Shown here: one piece after another, positions 35,586-46,925 of the stretch
Numbering within the stretch: the stretch's first letter is position 1
Layout: each line of letters begins with the position of its first letter
Assembly: GCA_047967505.1 (NCBI GenBank)
Contig: CM106539.1
DNA length: 64,000 bases
From: Dipteris shenzhenensis
Lineage: Eukaryota > Polypodiophyta > Polypodiopsida > Gleicheniales
Direction: 5' to 3' (one strand)
Notes under the pieces: generated by a model
Databases searched by the model: none
What the model saw: the letters and a program-made list of their open reading frames with translations, nothing else
What the model was told of the DNA's origin: nothing
Position numbers and translations under genes: made by a program

Positions 35586-36997
35586 ATGGTGCAACACATG
35601 ACCAATTCTGTGACAAGTGCAGAAGAAAGCGATGATGTGTGGTATGTTGACTCAAGTCCTAACTCAGGTTCATCAAACCACATGATAGGTCATGCAGAAT
35701 GGATGCAGGATGCAAGGAAAATGGAAAGACTAGGATTTGTGGAGACTGGTGATAATACTACACATCCTATTGTGCAGATTGGTAAAATTCGTTTGTCTAT
35801 GCACGATGGAAAAAAAAAATACTTGTCTGATGTATTTCATGTCCCAAATATCACCAAGAACCTAGTTTCTATTGGTCAAATGGTTGAGCAGGGCTTGCAA
35901 GTCAAATTTAATCCTCATGGATGCTTTGTTGAGGATATGAAAAATAAAGGTCGCTGATAGCGAAAGGGAAGAAGAAGGACAGGATGTTTACGTTGGATGT
36001 GGACATGCCTGAATTGAGTGCAGCAATGTTTGCACATGGGACCGGTATAATTGCAGATATTGATATCTGGCATAAACGCATTGGTCATGTTAATGGACAA
36101 TGACTTAAATTAATGCAGGCCCAAAATATTGTTGTAGGATTTCCTAAGTTCAAGGTTGTAGAAATGCATAAGTTATGTGAAGCCTATCAATTTGGAAAAC
36201 AGGCAAGGAAACCATTTCGTAGGCATGTTCAAGAGAGTAAGAGACCATTGGAAGTAATCCACTTTGATGTGTGGACTAATAAAGCTGCATCTATTAGAGG
36301 CTATCATTATTTTGTCACTTTTATTGATGACTACAGCAGAAAAGTTTGGGTGTATTTTATGAAAAAGAAAAGTGAAGTGTTTGGGCATTTCAAAGCTTTT
36401 AAAGCTATGGTTAAAAAAGAAATAGGCCTACAAATAGAATGCCTAAGGTCAGATGGAGGGGGAGAGTACCTCTCAAATGAGTTTGCAAGTTTCCTACAAG
36501 AGCATGGCATAAAGTAGTAATATTCATGCAGTCATACCCCACAGCAAAATGGACTTGTAGAAAAGAAAACATACATATTGGAGAGGTATCTCGTGCCATG
36601 ATCAACAAAAAAGACTTGCCAGATTATTATTGAAATGGAGCAGTTGCTAAAGCACTCTACATAATGAACAGGACTCCCACTACATCAATACATGGCATGA
36701 CGCCAGAGGAGAGGTATACTGGTAGGAAACCATATATTTCTCATTTGAAAGTTTTTTGTTGCATTGCCTATGTTCATGTGCGAGATGAGTTGAGATCCAA
36801 GTTGGATCCAAAAGCTGAGAAGTGCATCTTTATTGGTTATTCTCTAGAGCAAAAAGGGTATAGATGCTATAACCCTTCTACTCGTAAGTTTACAATGAGC
36901 AGAGATGTTGTTTTTTATGAGATGAGCAACTGGTATAAACTAGTAAATGTGATTGATGATGTAGATGCACAAAATGGTAATGCTGCACATGGTTGAT
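35586..36997 (+). pseudogene. Copia protease and integrase region
   Basis: The protease segment begins WYVDSSPNSGSSNHM near 35640, where family members have D-S-G-A-S-N-H-M, so the active site is disturbed. The preintegrase segment has WHKRIGHVN (near 36070) and a zinc site with Tyr for one Cys (LCEAYQFGK). The integrase core shows the three acidic positions in context: HFDVWT, FIDDYSRKVWVYF and SDGGGEY. The downstream IFIGYS and GYRCYNP blocks match the copia integrase tail. Stops at about 35956, 36101 and 36516 break the frame. Confidence 0.88.
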
Positions 36998-37016
36998 CAG
37001 CCCATGGTTGATGTAA

Positions 37017-38793
37017 ATGCAGGTCACTCCTATGTGGATGGTGAATCCTGTGGCTCAGAACAGAGCCTTGATGATGAGTTGGGTATTCCTTCTGTTGTTA
37101 TGCCATGGAGTAAGGAAGACAAAGGATGTTTTGAGAGCACCTAGTAGTGAGCCTATTTTGTCTAGGTCTACCAGAGCTAGGTATCCTGTGGATATGTTGA
37201 AATATGATGGATTTACAGCCATTCACTATGCCTATATGGTCAAAGTGATACATGAATCAGAACCCACTTCTTTTGAGCAAGCCATGGGAAAAGAAAAATG
37301 GGCGAAAGCCATGGATGCCTTGGAAGCAAATGCTACATGGGAATTGGTGCCTTTGCCTAAAGACAAGAATACAATTGGCTGCAAGTGGGTTTATAAGGTG
37401 AAGCACAATGAAGATGGTTCTGTGAACAGATACAAGTCAAGATTAGTTATCAAGGGGTATGCACAGACATATGGCATTGATTATGAAGAAAGATTCAGTT
37501 CAGTTGCAAGGATGGCAATTGTAAGAGCAGTCATTGCTATGACTGCATCAAAGGGATGGTCTTTACATCAGATGTATGTAAAGAATGCTTTCTTGCATGA
37601 TGGTGATTTGCAAGAAGAGGTCTATATGGAGCAGCCACCAGATTATGTTCCTGCTGTTCATCCTGAGTTTGTTTGCAGGTTGAAGAAAGCCTTGTATGGC
37701 TTGAAGCAAGCACCTAGAGCATGGTCTGACAAGATAGGACAGTATCTTGTCACTATTGGCTTTCAGATTTCCAAGGTAGATTTCTCACATTATGTGAGAA
37801 AAATAGAGAAAGGTATTATGCTACTTGTCATTTATGTTGATGATTTGATCATCACAGGTGATAGTGATGAAGAAATCCTTCATGTAAAAATGCTATTGAA
37901 GTAGAAGTTTGAGATGAAGGATTTGGGAGAGCTGCGCTACTTCTTGGGCATTGAGGTGATTAGATCCACAAGTGGGATATGGCTCTTGCAGAGGCAGTAT
38001 GGATTGCACATGCTGTCCAAATATGGGATGATAGGCTGTAAGCCTATTTCAGTTCCTTTGGAGCAGAATGTGAAGCTGAGCGCAGATGCAAGTGAGCTTC
38101 TGTAAGACCCTACTATTTATAGACGCATAGTAGGAAGTTTGATTTATATGACTATTACCAGGCCAGATTTGAGCTATGCTGTTGGGTTGGTAAGTCAATT
38201 TATGCAGGCTCCAAGGAAACTGCATTTGGATGCGGCTAGATGCATACTGAGATATGTGAAGTCCACATTGCAGTATGGACCATTTTATGAGGTTGGGGTT
38301 CAGATACAGTTGCATGGATACACTGATGCTGATTGGGCTGGTAGTATTTCTAATAGACGATCTACCAGTGGATATGTGTTCTCTTTTGGGAGTGCTGCAG
38401 TCACTTGGAGCAGCAAGAAACAACCTACAGCTGCCTTGTTGAGCACAGAGGTTGAGTACAGGGATGCAACAATGGTTGAATGTGAGGTAGCTTGGTTGCA
38501 TAAGCTACTTTATGATATGCATCAATCTACAGATGGGCTAGTTGCCATTTATTGTGACAACATGAGTAGTATACACTTGGCAAATAACCTAGTCTATCAT
38601 GCTAGAACAAAGCACATTGAGGTGCATTATCACTATGTGCGGGAGAAGGTTCTAGTAGGTCTTGTTGATCTAGTTTATGTCAACACAGAGGATAAGGTAG
38701 CTGAGATATTCATGAAGGCATTGGGTGTAGAGAAGCTGCGCAAGTTCAGAGACCTACTTGGTGTGCAAGAATTGGGATTGAGCTCGAGGGGGA
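37017..38793 (+). pseudogene. Copia reverse transcriptase and RNase H region
   Basis: RT blocks are [52 protein letters not shown] and the catalytic YVDDLIITG near 37830. RNase H begins near 38139 with TRPDLSYAVGLVSQF, then GYTDADWAG, STSGYVF, EYRDATMVECEVAW and HIEVHYHYVRE. Stops interrupt at 37902 and 38103. One extra residue in FLHDGDLQ and a YRDA for the usual YRAA suggest decay. Confidence 0.92.
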
Positions 38794-38794
38794 G

Positions 38795-39146
38795 TGTGAG
38801 ATATCGAGCTCCACTTGTAACATGCCAGGGTGATCATTGTGCATTTATATCACCGACTTGTTAGCTGCAGATGTAGTTGGTACACTGCCCATGAATAATA
38901 GCTAGATGACAGCTATCTTTATGTACTCTAGTTAGTGGCTCAGTTAGTATGCCACCTTAGTTAACCGAGTTTGGTTTGAGACCCACATATAGGGTTCACC
39001 TATTCTTTTGTACTCAGAGTTCTTTTGGCTTACACAACTAAGAAGAGGAAAACTATTTTCAGCCTCCACCTTTGTGTATATTCTGCCATTGTGTATGTGA
39101 GAAAGCTGCAAGTGAGACTCCTTCCTTCTCTCCCACTCTCTTTACA
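38795..39146 (+). repeat. 3' LTR of the complete copia
   Basis: Preceded by the polypurine tract GAGGGGGAG (38787-38794). Begins TGTGAGATATCG, one T shorter than the 5' LTR, and ends CTCTTTACA next to the GTCTC target duplication. Confidence 0.95.
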
Positions 39147-40562
39147 GTCTCGAGCCTTACAAACAACCTCTTTAAACGATGGCACTTGTCTATACCAATC
39201 TTTCAATGCAAGATTTAAGTATGTGTACAACATGCAGATGCATATAAATTGGTATACTCCTTTTGCAATATTCTTCCCGCCTTTTTACAACTCTTGGCAT
39301 TATCCATCATGACAACCTAACAACCTTTTTAGGGCCTAAGTCTCTTATAACCTTGGATAACACACCAACCATATATGTGCCCGACTTCTTTACATGTGAG
39401 GCATCAATCAATGTGTGGAAGGCCTCCCCACGTGGTGATATAACATCGCATTCAATAAAGCATGGCATTTTATGCTTGTCCATCCATTTGAGACAATTGT
39501 GCATCTAGTGTTATGCAGTTGCTCGAAAATGCTATGATTTATGTGTTCTTTCTCTTCTGCATATGCCTTATCTAACAATGACGTACACAATGTGTGGTAA
39601 GAAGGTAGCTTGAAGCCCGTCGGCCCATAGTTAGCAATGCAATTCCATGCAGCTCTCATATCATCGTTATCGACCATACTCAGTGGATATCTTGATTTCA
39701 CGATTGGTCTACCAAGTACATGCTGTGCATTCTCCAAGTCTTGAACCCGGATGCTCACAACTATCGTGGGTTTCCTCAAGTTAGGAGTAGCAGTTGCTGA
39801 TTTAGCTTCACGAGCCATAGGTGGCAATCTATCTTGCATGCTAGTATCCACACAAGGAGTTTTGGCATGGGAGCCTGCAACACTAGTACTTCCATCACCA
39901 TGTATGCTTATAGACTCTACTCCACTTATACCTTGACTTTCCCAAATTGATCTTCTTCGTATTTTTCCAAAATCTTGCATCTTCTCTATCAAGGTATGAA
40001 TTGCTATAGCAGCTCCTAGGGTCGCACAATGCTGAATGCTCTTTCTTGAGTCACCAAGCAAGTGGCCCCTTATGTGAGGTGCTCCATTAGATTTTTATAT
40101 TCCACAATACTTGCATTTCCACTCAACATAGTCACGAATATTAATAACAAAGTCCCACTCTAGACCATGTGACTTACGTTTTTCCCCCTATGCATGTGGA
40201 ACAACTCTTTGAGAGGATTGTCACACCCGCATAAATCCTCTCCCCTTATCTTGGTTAAAAACCTCACAGGGTGAATCAAGCGTTGGGGTAGTGCCCATTT
40301 TGGCAACGAGATCCTCTTTTGCAAGTCGTTCTTCAACCCTAGGAACATTTTTAGGCATATCAATACTAGCATGGGCATGACTCAATGCATCCACAGTTTG
40401 CCTAGTCATAACTCGTCTTGAAGATTGTGAACAAGCATTTCTAATTTTAGGCATTTTCGATTGTGCATTCGTAGTCGCAACACATGTCCTATTTCTACTC
40501 AAGTCATTGCCATCTCGTCTCCCCCTTCTTTCCATACCTAAGGCCCTTAGCTTAAGAGTCAA

Positions 40563-41239
40563 GACTGCTCACTAACAATCGCATTCATTGGCATTGATGA
40601 TCGTGGTCCGCAAGTTCCCCAAAATGCAAGGAGTCAGAGTATAGACCACCCTCAAGAACACATAACAAAACAATCGCATCCACTAGCCCTCGTGTTCGTG
40701 GTCTACAATTTCTCCAAGATGTAAGGAATTAGAGGAGCAAACCACACCCAGAGGTATAATGCCGACTCACTCTAACCCACTTAACCTTACAACTATTTAG
40801 ATCCAAATCGTGGTTCACTTTCTTTCCCAACTTATCGCAATATGAACCACAACTGGATCAAATGGTGAGCTTCTATCACCATTTCCACTTATATATAGCC
40901 TCAGGGCGTGCGAGAAGCTAGGAATCTACACCCCACAGCACCGCCGGTACCCAAGACACTACCGACAGTAGAATTAATATTCCTGGTGATAATATTAATT
41001 ATCTCGACGGTGTAAATACTGGCGGTAATATATACCACCGTGATAATTAATATTACCATCGGGAATATTAATTCTACCACCAATAGTGTCTTGGCTACTG
41101 GCGGTACATTTATCCAGTTTATCGATGATTTTTTTCGGTAACCTACGTGATCACATTGTTTTCACGCTACTTGGAAGAGTAATTAATGAACGTTAATAAT
41201 CCATTAATGCAAATGTGAAAACGTGATCGTAATCCTTGA
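40563..41239. other. Spacer upstream of the hAT transposase, with a foldback element
   Basis: Contains a short direct repeat around GGTCC/GTCCGCAAG...AAGATG(C/T)AAG at 40600-40735 and the foldback element at 40940-41105. The upstream and promoter part of the hAT element probably lies here, but I could not define its terminal repeat. Confidence 0.4.
40940..41105. mobile_element. Foldback MITE (ACCGCCGGTACC type)
   Basis: 166 bp with arms of about 65-70 bp. The left arm begins ACCGCCGGTACCCAAGACAC and contains GTAGAATTAATATTC. The right arm ends GTGTCTTGGCTACTGGCGGT. The middle is rich in TAATATTAAT and has no coding capacity. No flanking target duplication could be fixed. Confidence 0.75.
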
Positions 41240-41786
41240 TAGACATCAATATCCTTATTGAAGGCTCATTAGCTTTTCTTGAAGAACTATGGAAAGAACT
41301 AGATAAAAGTACTATCATCAAGCACCTCAACACATGCCTTTCCTTTTTGAATAGTTTTCATCTAGCAAAATAGGTTGGTTTTATTTGAATGATTTTAGAG
41401 GGCTTTTTCTTATCATTTACTTGCCATTGGAACCTTAGAGGAGCAATTTGTTGGATTCAAACCCATATTAATTTGGTTATTAACTTGTAAAGCCTACATG
41501 CTATGATGTCATTTCATATCACTATCTAATGCTAGCCTTCTAGATGAAAGGTCCGATGACATGGAAGCATGAGATTCTCTTGACCAATGTGTACTATGAA
41601 CTAGATGTGGCACCAAAAGTGAACAAAAGATTTCTCAATATTTGGTCACTCCTTTTGGTGCCACATCCAATTCATAATGTACATGTGTCAAGAAAAGTTC
41701 ATGCTTCCATGTCACCAAACAATAATTGATGCCTATCCTGAAGGTCTACTATTAGGGAGACAGGATCCATCAGGTTTTCTATCAGC
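41240..41786 (+). repeat. Dispersed direct repeat, copy 2 (pairs with 15886-16442)
   Basis: Same block order and orientation as 15886-16442, including the foldback MITE. Some small deletions are specific to this copy. Confidence 0.8.
41551..41720. mobile_element. Foldback MITE, copy 3
   Basis: Same structure as 16210-16379: left arm from GTCCGATGACATGG, right arm ending ATGTCACCAAAC. Arms differ from copy 1 at scattered positions. Confidence 0.8.
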
Positions 41787-41828
41787 TCATTTCACGTCAC
41801 TATCTAATATTAGCCTTCTAGATGAAAG

Positions 41829-41988
41829 GTTCGATGACATGAAAGCATGAGATTTTCTTGACCAATGTGTGCGATGAACTAGATGTGGCACCAAAAGTGA
41901 ACAAAAGATTGCTCAACTCCTTTTGGTGCCACATCCAATTCATAATGTACGTGTGTTAAGAAAAGTTCATGTGCCCATGTCATTGGAC
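41829..41988. mobile_element. Foldback MITE, copy 4
   Basis: Left arm GTTCGATGACATGA, right arm ending ATGTCATTGGAC. It lies about 110 bp after copy 3, with the same AGGTCTACTATTAGGGAG flank following both, so copies 3 and 4 form a tandem pair like copies 1 and 2. Confidence 0.8.
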
Positions 41989-42966
41989 AATAATTGATGC
42001 CTACCCTAAAGGTCTACTATTAGGGAGACAAGATCCATAAGGTATATAATAATCTTCTATTATTCCTTTTTGTCTAGGTCTTTTTTTTTTGTTGGTACTT
42101 TCAATGAGCATAGTGTTAAAGTTGGTGATCTCTTGTCTCTACTATAGGCTAGATATGGTATAAAATATAGTGTTAGGTAGAGGTTATGGTAATCTTAATT
42201 TGTTGGATTTAGACCCTGTTAATTTGGTAACTAACATGCAAAGGAGTCTGTGGACTCACTTGCACACCAATGAGTCTTTTGTGCTTTTTTCAGGGTTTTA
42301 GGGAGACAAGAGTCGATAAGGTATTTTGTAAGCTTGTGTTATCCATTACTATCTAAATCCTTTCTTTTTCTATCAGTATTTTATTTGACAACATTTTTCC
42401 CTTGCCCCTCAATTGGCCAATGATAGTTTAGTTCTTTGTGAGTGCTTGTTGTTGTTGCTCATAGTGGTTCTCAACTTGTGAAGATGTCCTCTCTTGCACT
42501 CCTTGGGTAGCTTGGCACTCTACATCCTATCAATGATTGGTGAATGGAAATCAAATGTCTACAAATGAGTTTACTACAAGCCGTATGGAGACGAGGGAAT
42601 GAGTAGAGCATATGATATGAGGGGAGGAGTTTGAGATGAAATCAACTTGTATTTCTTATGAAAAGGGTCTTGTAGCCCATTACAATTGGTCCTAATTTTA
42701 AAATTGTGCTCTTGTAACATAGTGTTGTGGCACAACTGATTCTCTCACTCCCCTCGGCCAAAGCCACTAACTTATCTCTCAAGAGTGAAAATTGGGCAAC
42801 AATGGCTTAATAGCCTAAATAAGAACTTACATTGCTTGAACGTCCACTTGAATAATCTAAGGAAGGATCTAGGCTTGGTTGCTCTTATTAGTTGCCTTCA
42901 ATGATTTCCCCATCATTATTTACTAACCATATTTTGTGATATGCCTTGTTCATTTGGTGTCAATGA
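41989..42966. other. Intergenic DNA, nothing recognised
   Basis: AT-rich sequence with no coding signal or clear repeat structure. Its end abuts the copia 3' fragment, and the sequence before about 42967 may hold more of that copia with too much decay to read. Confidence 0.4.
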
Positions 42967-44250
42967 CCCATTGAGTCGTATCAGAAGTTTGATGCTTTCA
43001 TTCAGTCCCAGGGTTTTAGAAGGAGTGAAATTGATCACTGCCTCTACACTAAAAGGGCTAAGAATAATAGCCTGATAATCCTGGCACTATATGTAGATGA
43101 TATGCTATTGGCTAGCAAGAATACTTATGAGCTAGATGCAATAAAGGCCAAGTTGCATGAGGCCTTTGATATGAAGGATTTGGGACTTGCAGGTCATATT
43201 CTTGGTATGCACATCACTCGTGATTGGAGTAGGAAACTCCTTTGGCTTTCACAGAAGGAGTATGTTACAAAAGTATTGCAGCGTTTCAATATGGAGGGGG
43301 GGAAGGCAATGAGTACTCCATTGCCTCCATATGTGAAACTGAGTCATACAGATAGTCCCAAATCAGATGAGGAGAGGGCCATGATGGACAAGGTTCCTTA
43401 TGCATCAAAGGTTGGGAGTCTTATGTATGCTATGATAGCTACTAGACCAAACATTGCATTTGCAGTGGGAGTTGTTAGTGGGTATATGGCTAATCGAGGA
43501 AAGAGGCATTGGGAGGTAGTTAAGTGCATCAAGAGGTACATGAAGGGTACCAAGGAGATGTGCATCTACTTTGGTAGAGGAGACATGCGTTGTTGACGCT
43601 GTGCCAACATGAACTTATGTAGAAAGAGAATAATGTGATACAACTTTGTGTTACAACTTTGTGATAGAACTTTGTGATACAACTTTGTGTTACAAATTTG
43701 TGTTACAACTTCTACATGTAGAGAGAGAATGTTTTACAACTTTGTGATACAACTTATGAACTTATGTAGAAAGAGAATGTGATACAACTTTGTGTTACAT
43801 GCGTGTACTTGGGTACACAGATTCAAACTATGCAGGGCATGTGGATAGTAGGAGATCCACTTCTGGTTATGTGTTCACCTTTGCAGGTGGTGCAGTGTCG
43901 TGGATGTCTCACACACAGAAGTGCGTTGCTTTGTCTACCATAGAGGCTGAGTATGTTGCACCCACAGAGGGTTGCAAGGAGGCTATATGGCTTGATCAGC
44001 TAGTGGGAGATTTGGGGATTCATGTAGGTGTACCGACATTGCATAGTGATTCCATGAGTGCTATTCAGCTAGCACGGAATCCGGTCTTTCATGCAAAGAC
44101 CAAACACATTGAGGTCAGGTACCATTTCATCAGGGAGGTACTTGAGGACAAGCACATAGAGCTTGTCAAGGTTCATACAGATGATAACCCTGATTGGCCA
44201 TCGAGTGGATGCAGCATGTAGGCCGATGTGAGAAGCTTGTGGGCATCAAC
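42967..44250 (+). pseudogene. Copia RT-RNase H fragment (family 2)
   Basis: RT tail from KFDAFIQSQGFRRSEID through ALYVDDMLLASKNTY (catalytic YVDD) and FDMKDLGLAGHILGM, then RNase H: TRPNIAFAVGVVSGYM, GYTDSNYAGHVDSRRSTSGY, STIEAEYVAPTEGCKEAIWL, HIEVRYHFIREVLED. The frame is interrupted only by a 206-bp insertion at 43591-43796. It is the same family as 46925-48395 and 56276-58199. No LTR identified. Confidence 0.9.
43591..43796. mobile_element. Short insertion with 8-bp target duplication ACATGCGT
   Basis: 206 bp inserted between ACATGCGT (43583-43590) and ACATGCGT (43797-43804). Removing it and one copy restores the copia frame GDMRVLGYTDSNY. The insert is made of TACAACTTTGTG units and a repeated TGAACTTATGTAGAAAGAGAAT block, with no obvious terminal inverted repeat. 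An 8-bp duplication points to a hAT-mobilised non-autonomous element. Confidence 0.85.
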
Positions 44251-44551
44251 TTATAGTAGAAAAGGAGAGAGTGCCTACATAAATAATCCATCTCTATAGT
44301 GACATTGTTTTGGCATAGTAATACCAAAGTTTCTCTAAACAATAAGGACATCTATAGGCTACGTCTATAGGCTATAGAGGGGGTGCAAGTAGCATGAGGA
44401 GCATATTATACATATGCTTAACACAATGTAGGTCAGTAGTAGTCAAGCTTCCAATGCTACCTTTGGCTATCTTTTATCCTTGGAAATCATTATGTTGGTT
44501 AATATCTATTTGGATCTTATGAAATTTTGGATATATACATATATATACATA

Positions 44552-44594
<43 letters not shown>

Positions 44595-45839
44595 AACCAT
44601 TGTGCTGGCTTGGCCCTCTATAAGTGTGATATATTAAATGTGCTAAGTGTGCATTGTGGTCTAAAGTCCCAATCCTACCACATGAAAAGAAACCTTGACC
44701 TAGCCACAATAGCAAATTGCTTGTGTTGCTAGTTACAAAATTTTCCTATATTGCATAATAGTTGTCAGTCACTTGAGATTGTATGCTTTCATAACTAGAG
44801 GCCAATGCAAAATTGGATGTAGCCATTTTTTGTGAAGTTTAGGGTGATGATAAAGAGCTAATATTTGTTTGCTAGTTTTAGCCACCATGTTGGGTGTATC
44901 ACTTTGCAGAGGAAGACTATCTTATGAATCCAAGAAGCTACAGGTTGTTGGGGAGGCTTGCAAGTGAGAGAGAGAGGGGGAGTTGCTTATCAAGGAAGGA
45001 GAAATAACTATAGAATCAAAAGGGGCCAATGGTTACAGCCACTATATTGGTTTTTTATTGCTTAATTTTCATTTTAATTTTATGGGGGGGGTTGGTGATG
45101 ATTGATATTCAACCACCGTGCTAGCTACAACCATGTTGTATTATTTGAGCACTTTTTAGTAACGGCGTTTTACTTTTTGACATACCCTATCACTTTTTCA
45201 TACCATCTTCCACTTTACATGTCACTTTTTGAGCAATCCAATAGGACCTTTTTAGTCGCTTTCCTCCACTCTCACTTTATAGCACTTTGTGTCACTTTCT
45301 TCCACTATCTATCACCTTTTGAGCAATCCAATAGCACATGTTGAGCACTCACTTGTTTTTGCCACATGTTGAGCAATGTAATAGCACTTCTTGCTTCTTC
45401 TTCTTTTTGGGGTAGAAAAAGTTTTACTTATATTAGGATATCATCATCATCAAAGTATTTACATGTTCTTTGGTAAAGAACAACTAGCCCCCATGGGGAG
45501 AGTTTCATCAAAACATTTCTGAGTAAAACATAAACAGTAGCAGCAGAATCAAAAGAGAGGGACATACGAGTCCTCAGTGTCATCTGTATTGTCATCATTG
45601 AAGTAATCAAAGTAAGTGAAACTCTCTGAATCTCTAGAGCTATCAGTGTCATCTTCCTAGGCTTCACATGGTGAGTCAAGTTCTTTTTTGACCTTTGTGG
45701 AGGGTACCTGATTAAGAAACTCAGCGATCTTAGATGGGACTTCAAAGGGTGTGGAATTATCAATCCCAAAGCAACTTTGAGTGTGTTCTTATAAGTCAGC
45801 ATTGAAGATGGTAACCTCTGCTTGGAAAGTGTGGATCAA
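44251..45839. other. Intergenic DNA with (GA)n and short repeats
   Basis: A (GA)n run lies at about 44553-44592. From 45130 to 45390 the motif TTGAGCAATCCAATAG recurs three or four times with CACTTT blocks between. The minus-strand frame 45802-45428 is Ser/Thr-rich and may be LINE tail, but nothing supports a gene. Confidence 0.45.
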
Positions 45840-46925
45840 ATCTATGATTTTCTTCTGGTCCTATTTAGCCAGTTAACAAATAGTAAGTCAGCTTGCAAAA
45901 TAACTTGATTAAACTGAAGATTATTCCTGTTTACCCATATAAACCAAAATGCATGTGCTCTCAGGGGTGACCAGGTGTCTTGTTTTGTCCTTGAAGAATC
46001 TCCAAGCAAGATGGCCTTCCAATTCACTAGCTCCCCTGTCCAAATGGACTATTTTCCATACCTTTTTGGCCGCTGGACAAGCCACAAAGAGATGGAAGAT
46101 ATTTTCATTAGTAGAGGGACAATTCATACATTTACCATTACCCTTCCCCATCTTGAGTCTCGGATATTGGTCCACACAACTTTATGGCACAGAACCTGAA
46201 TTTCCATTTCTCTTTGGAGTCATGAAGTTTCTACCTATCATTAAGAACCCTATAGAGATCACCCATGTCCCTGCTTGGTGTGGGTATGGGGAAGAAAGAG
46301 GAACTTTCCACGTAGCTGAACTCCCTAGATCCCCCCTTCCAGTGTTGGCTGCCACTCCAAAGTTGTAATCCACTCATAACAAGTGACTGGCTTTTGTTGT
46401 TTAGATTGAACTCTCTCCTAATCTCTACCCAAGTTTTCCACCTTAGTTCAGATTTGTTCCACATCTGCCCCCAGCTTTGCAAACCCTTTTTAAATAGAAG
46501 AGCTACCTTGGCTATCTCTTCATCTGAAAGAATAGCTTCTTTGAAAATAACAGAACTCCAAATTGAGTCCAAGGTCATAAAGGCACCTTTACATGAAAAG
46601 ACAATTTGTCCTTTAATCCCTTCAAAATCTATCCAAAGAGAGACCCAAAGCTGGTTGCCTTTAGGTTTTTAGGGTTTTAGGTTACAAATAGTTGATAGCA
46701 TGGGGTAGTTTTTCCACTTGAGGACTCTTAGGGATCTTAGGGAGCTGACATTCCTAAGGAGAAGTTGAGCCTAGTCTTCAATAGGGTTTAGGATTGCTTT
46801 TAAAATCTAGGTTGAGGAGAGTTTTAGAGCATCTTGTTCTATGTCAATAACTCCTAATCCACCCTCCTACTTGGGTTTGATACAGAAGTCCCACCTGACC
46901 TTGGTATCTTGCCTCCCCACAGAAA
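45840..46925 (-). pseudogene. LINE reverse-transcriptase C-terminal fragment
   Basis: Minus strand. VRWDFCIKPK and EGGLGVIDIEQDALKLS near 46900-46800 match the conserved region after the plant LINE catalytic core. Frames 46578-46231 and 46175-45921 follow with a zf-RVT Cys pattern (CMNCPSTNENIFHLFVAC) and WFIWVNRNN near 45930. It is frameshifted. The 5' side is cut at about 46925 where a copia RNase H fragment begins. It is unrelated in detail to the zf-RVT piece at 16982-17515. Confidence 0.8.

Larger units (their letters stand above)
33801..39146 (+). mobile_element. Complete Ty1/copia retrotransposon inserted in the hAT transposase
   Basis: 5346 bp with LTRs of 353 and 352 bp, a perfect 5-bp target duplication GTCTC (33796-33800 and 39147-39151), an initiator-Met-type primer binding site and a polypurine tract. 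Coding order is gag, protease, integrase, RT, RNase H, as in copia. About 20 differences between the LTRs (by eye, nearly all transitions) and several in-frame stops show it is not very recent and not active. Confidence 0.96.
32612..40562 (-). pseudogene. hAT transposase (BED, DUF659, hAT C-terminal), split by copia
   Basis: The minus-strand coding order runs from an ATG at 40562. First comes an unknown head, then a BED zinc finger (DYVEWKCKYCG and HLLGDS near 40180-40060). Next is DUF659 with PTGFKLPSYH and CTIVSNGWTS (near 39570), then DASHVKKSGTYMVGVLSK, a DNAKSC block, and HLNLALKDW-like sequence. The copia insertion 33801-39146 follows. After it come the C-terminal hAT dimerisation segment with SERNWSHYKYIHS (near 32990) and an acidic tail ending at 32612. 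The catalytic Asp of DGWTS reads Asn, and several frameshifts occur, so it is inactive. It belongs to a different hAT subfamily from the copy at 59553-61790. Confidence 0.88.

Noticed and set aside
40940-41105. microRNA precursor
   Set aside because: Hairpin arms are too long and too AT-palindromic, and the structure fits a foldback element; a small RNA origin cannot be judged without reads.
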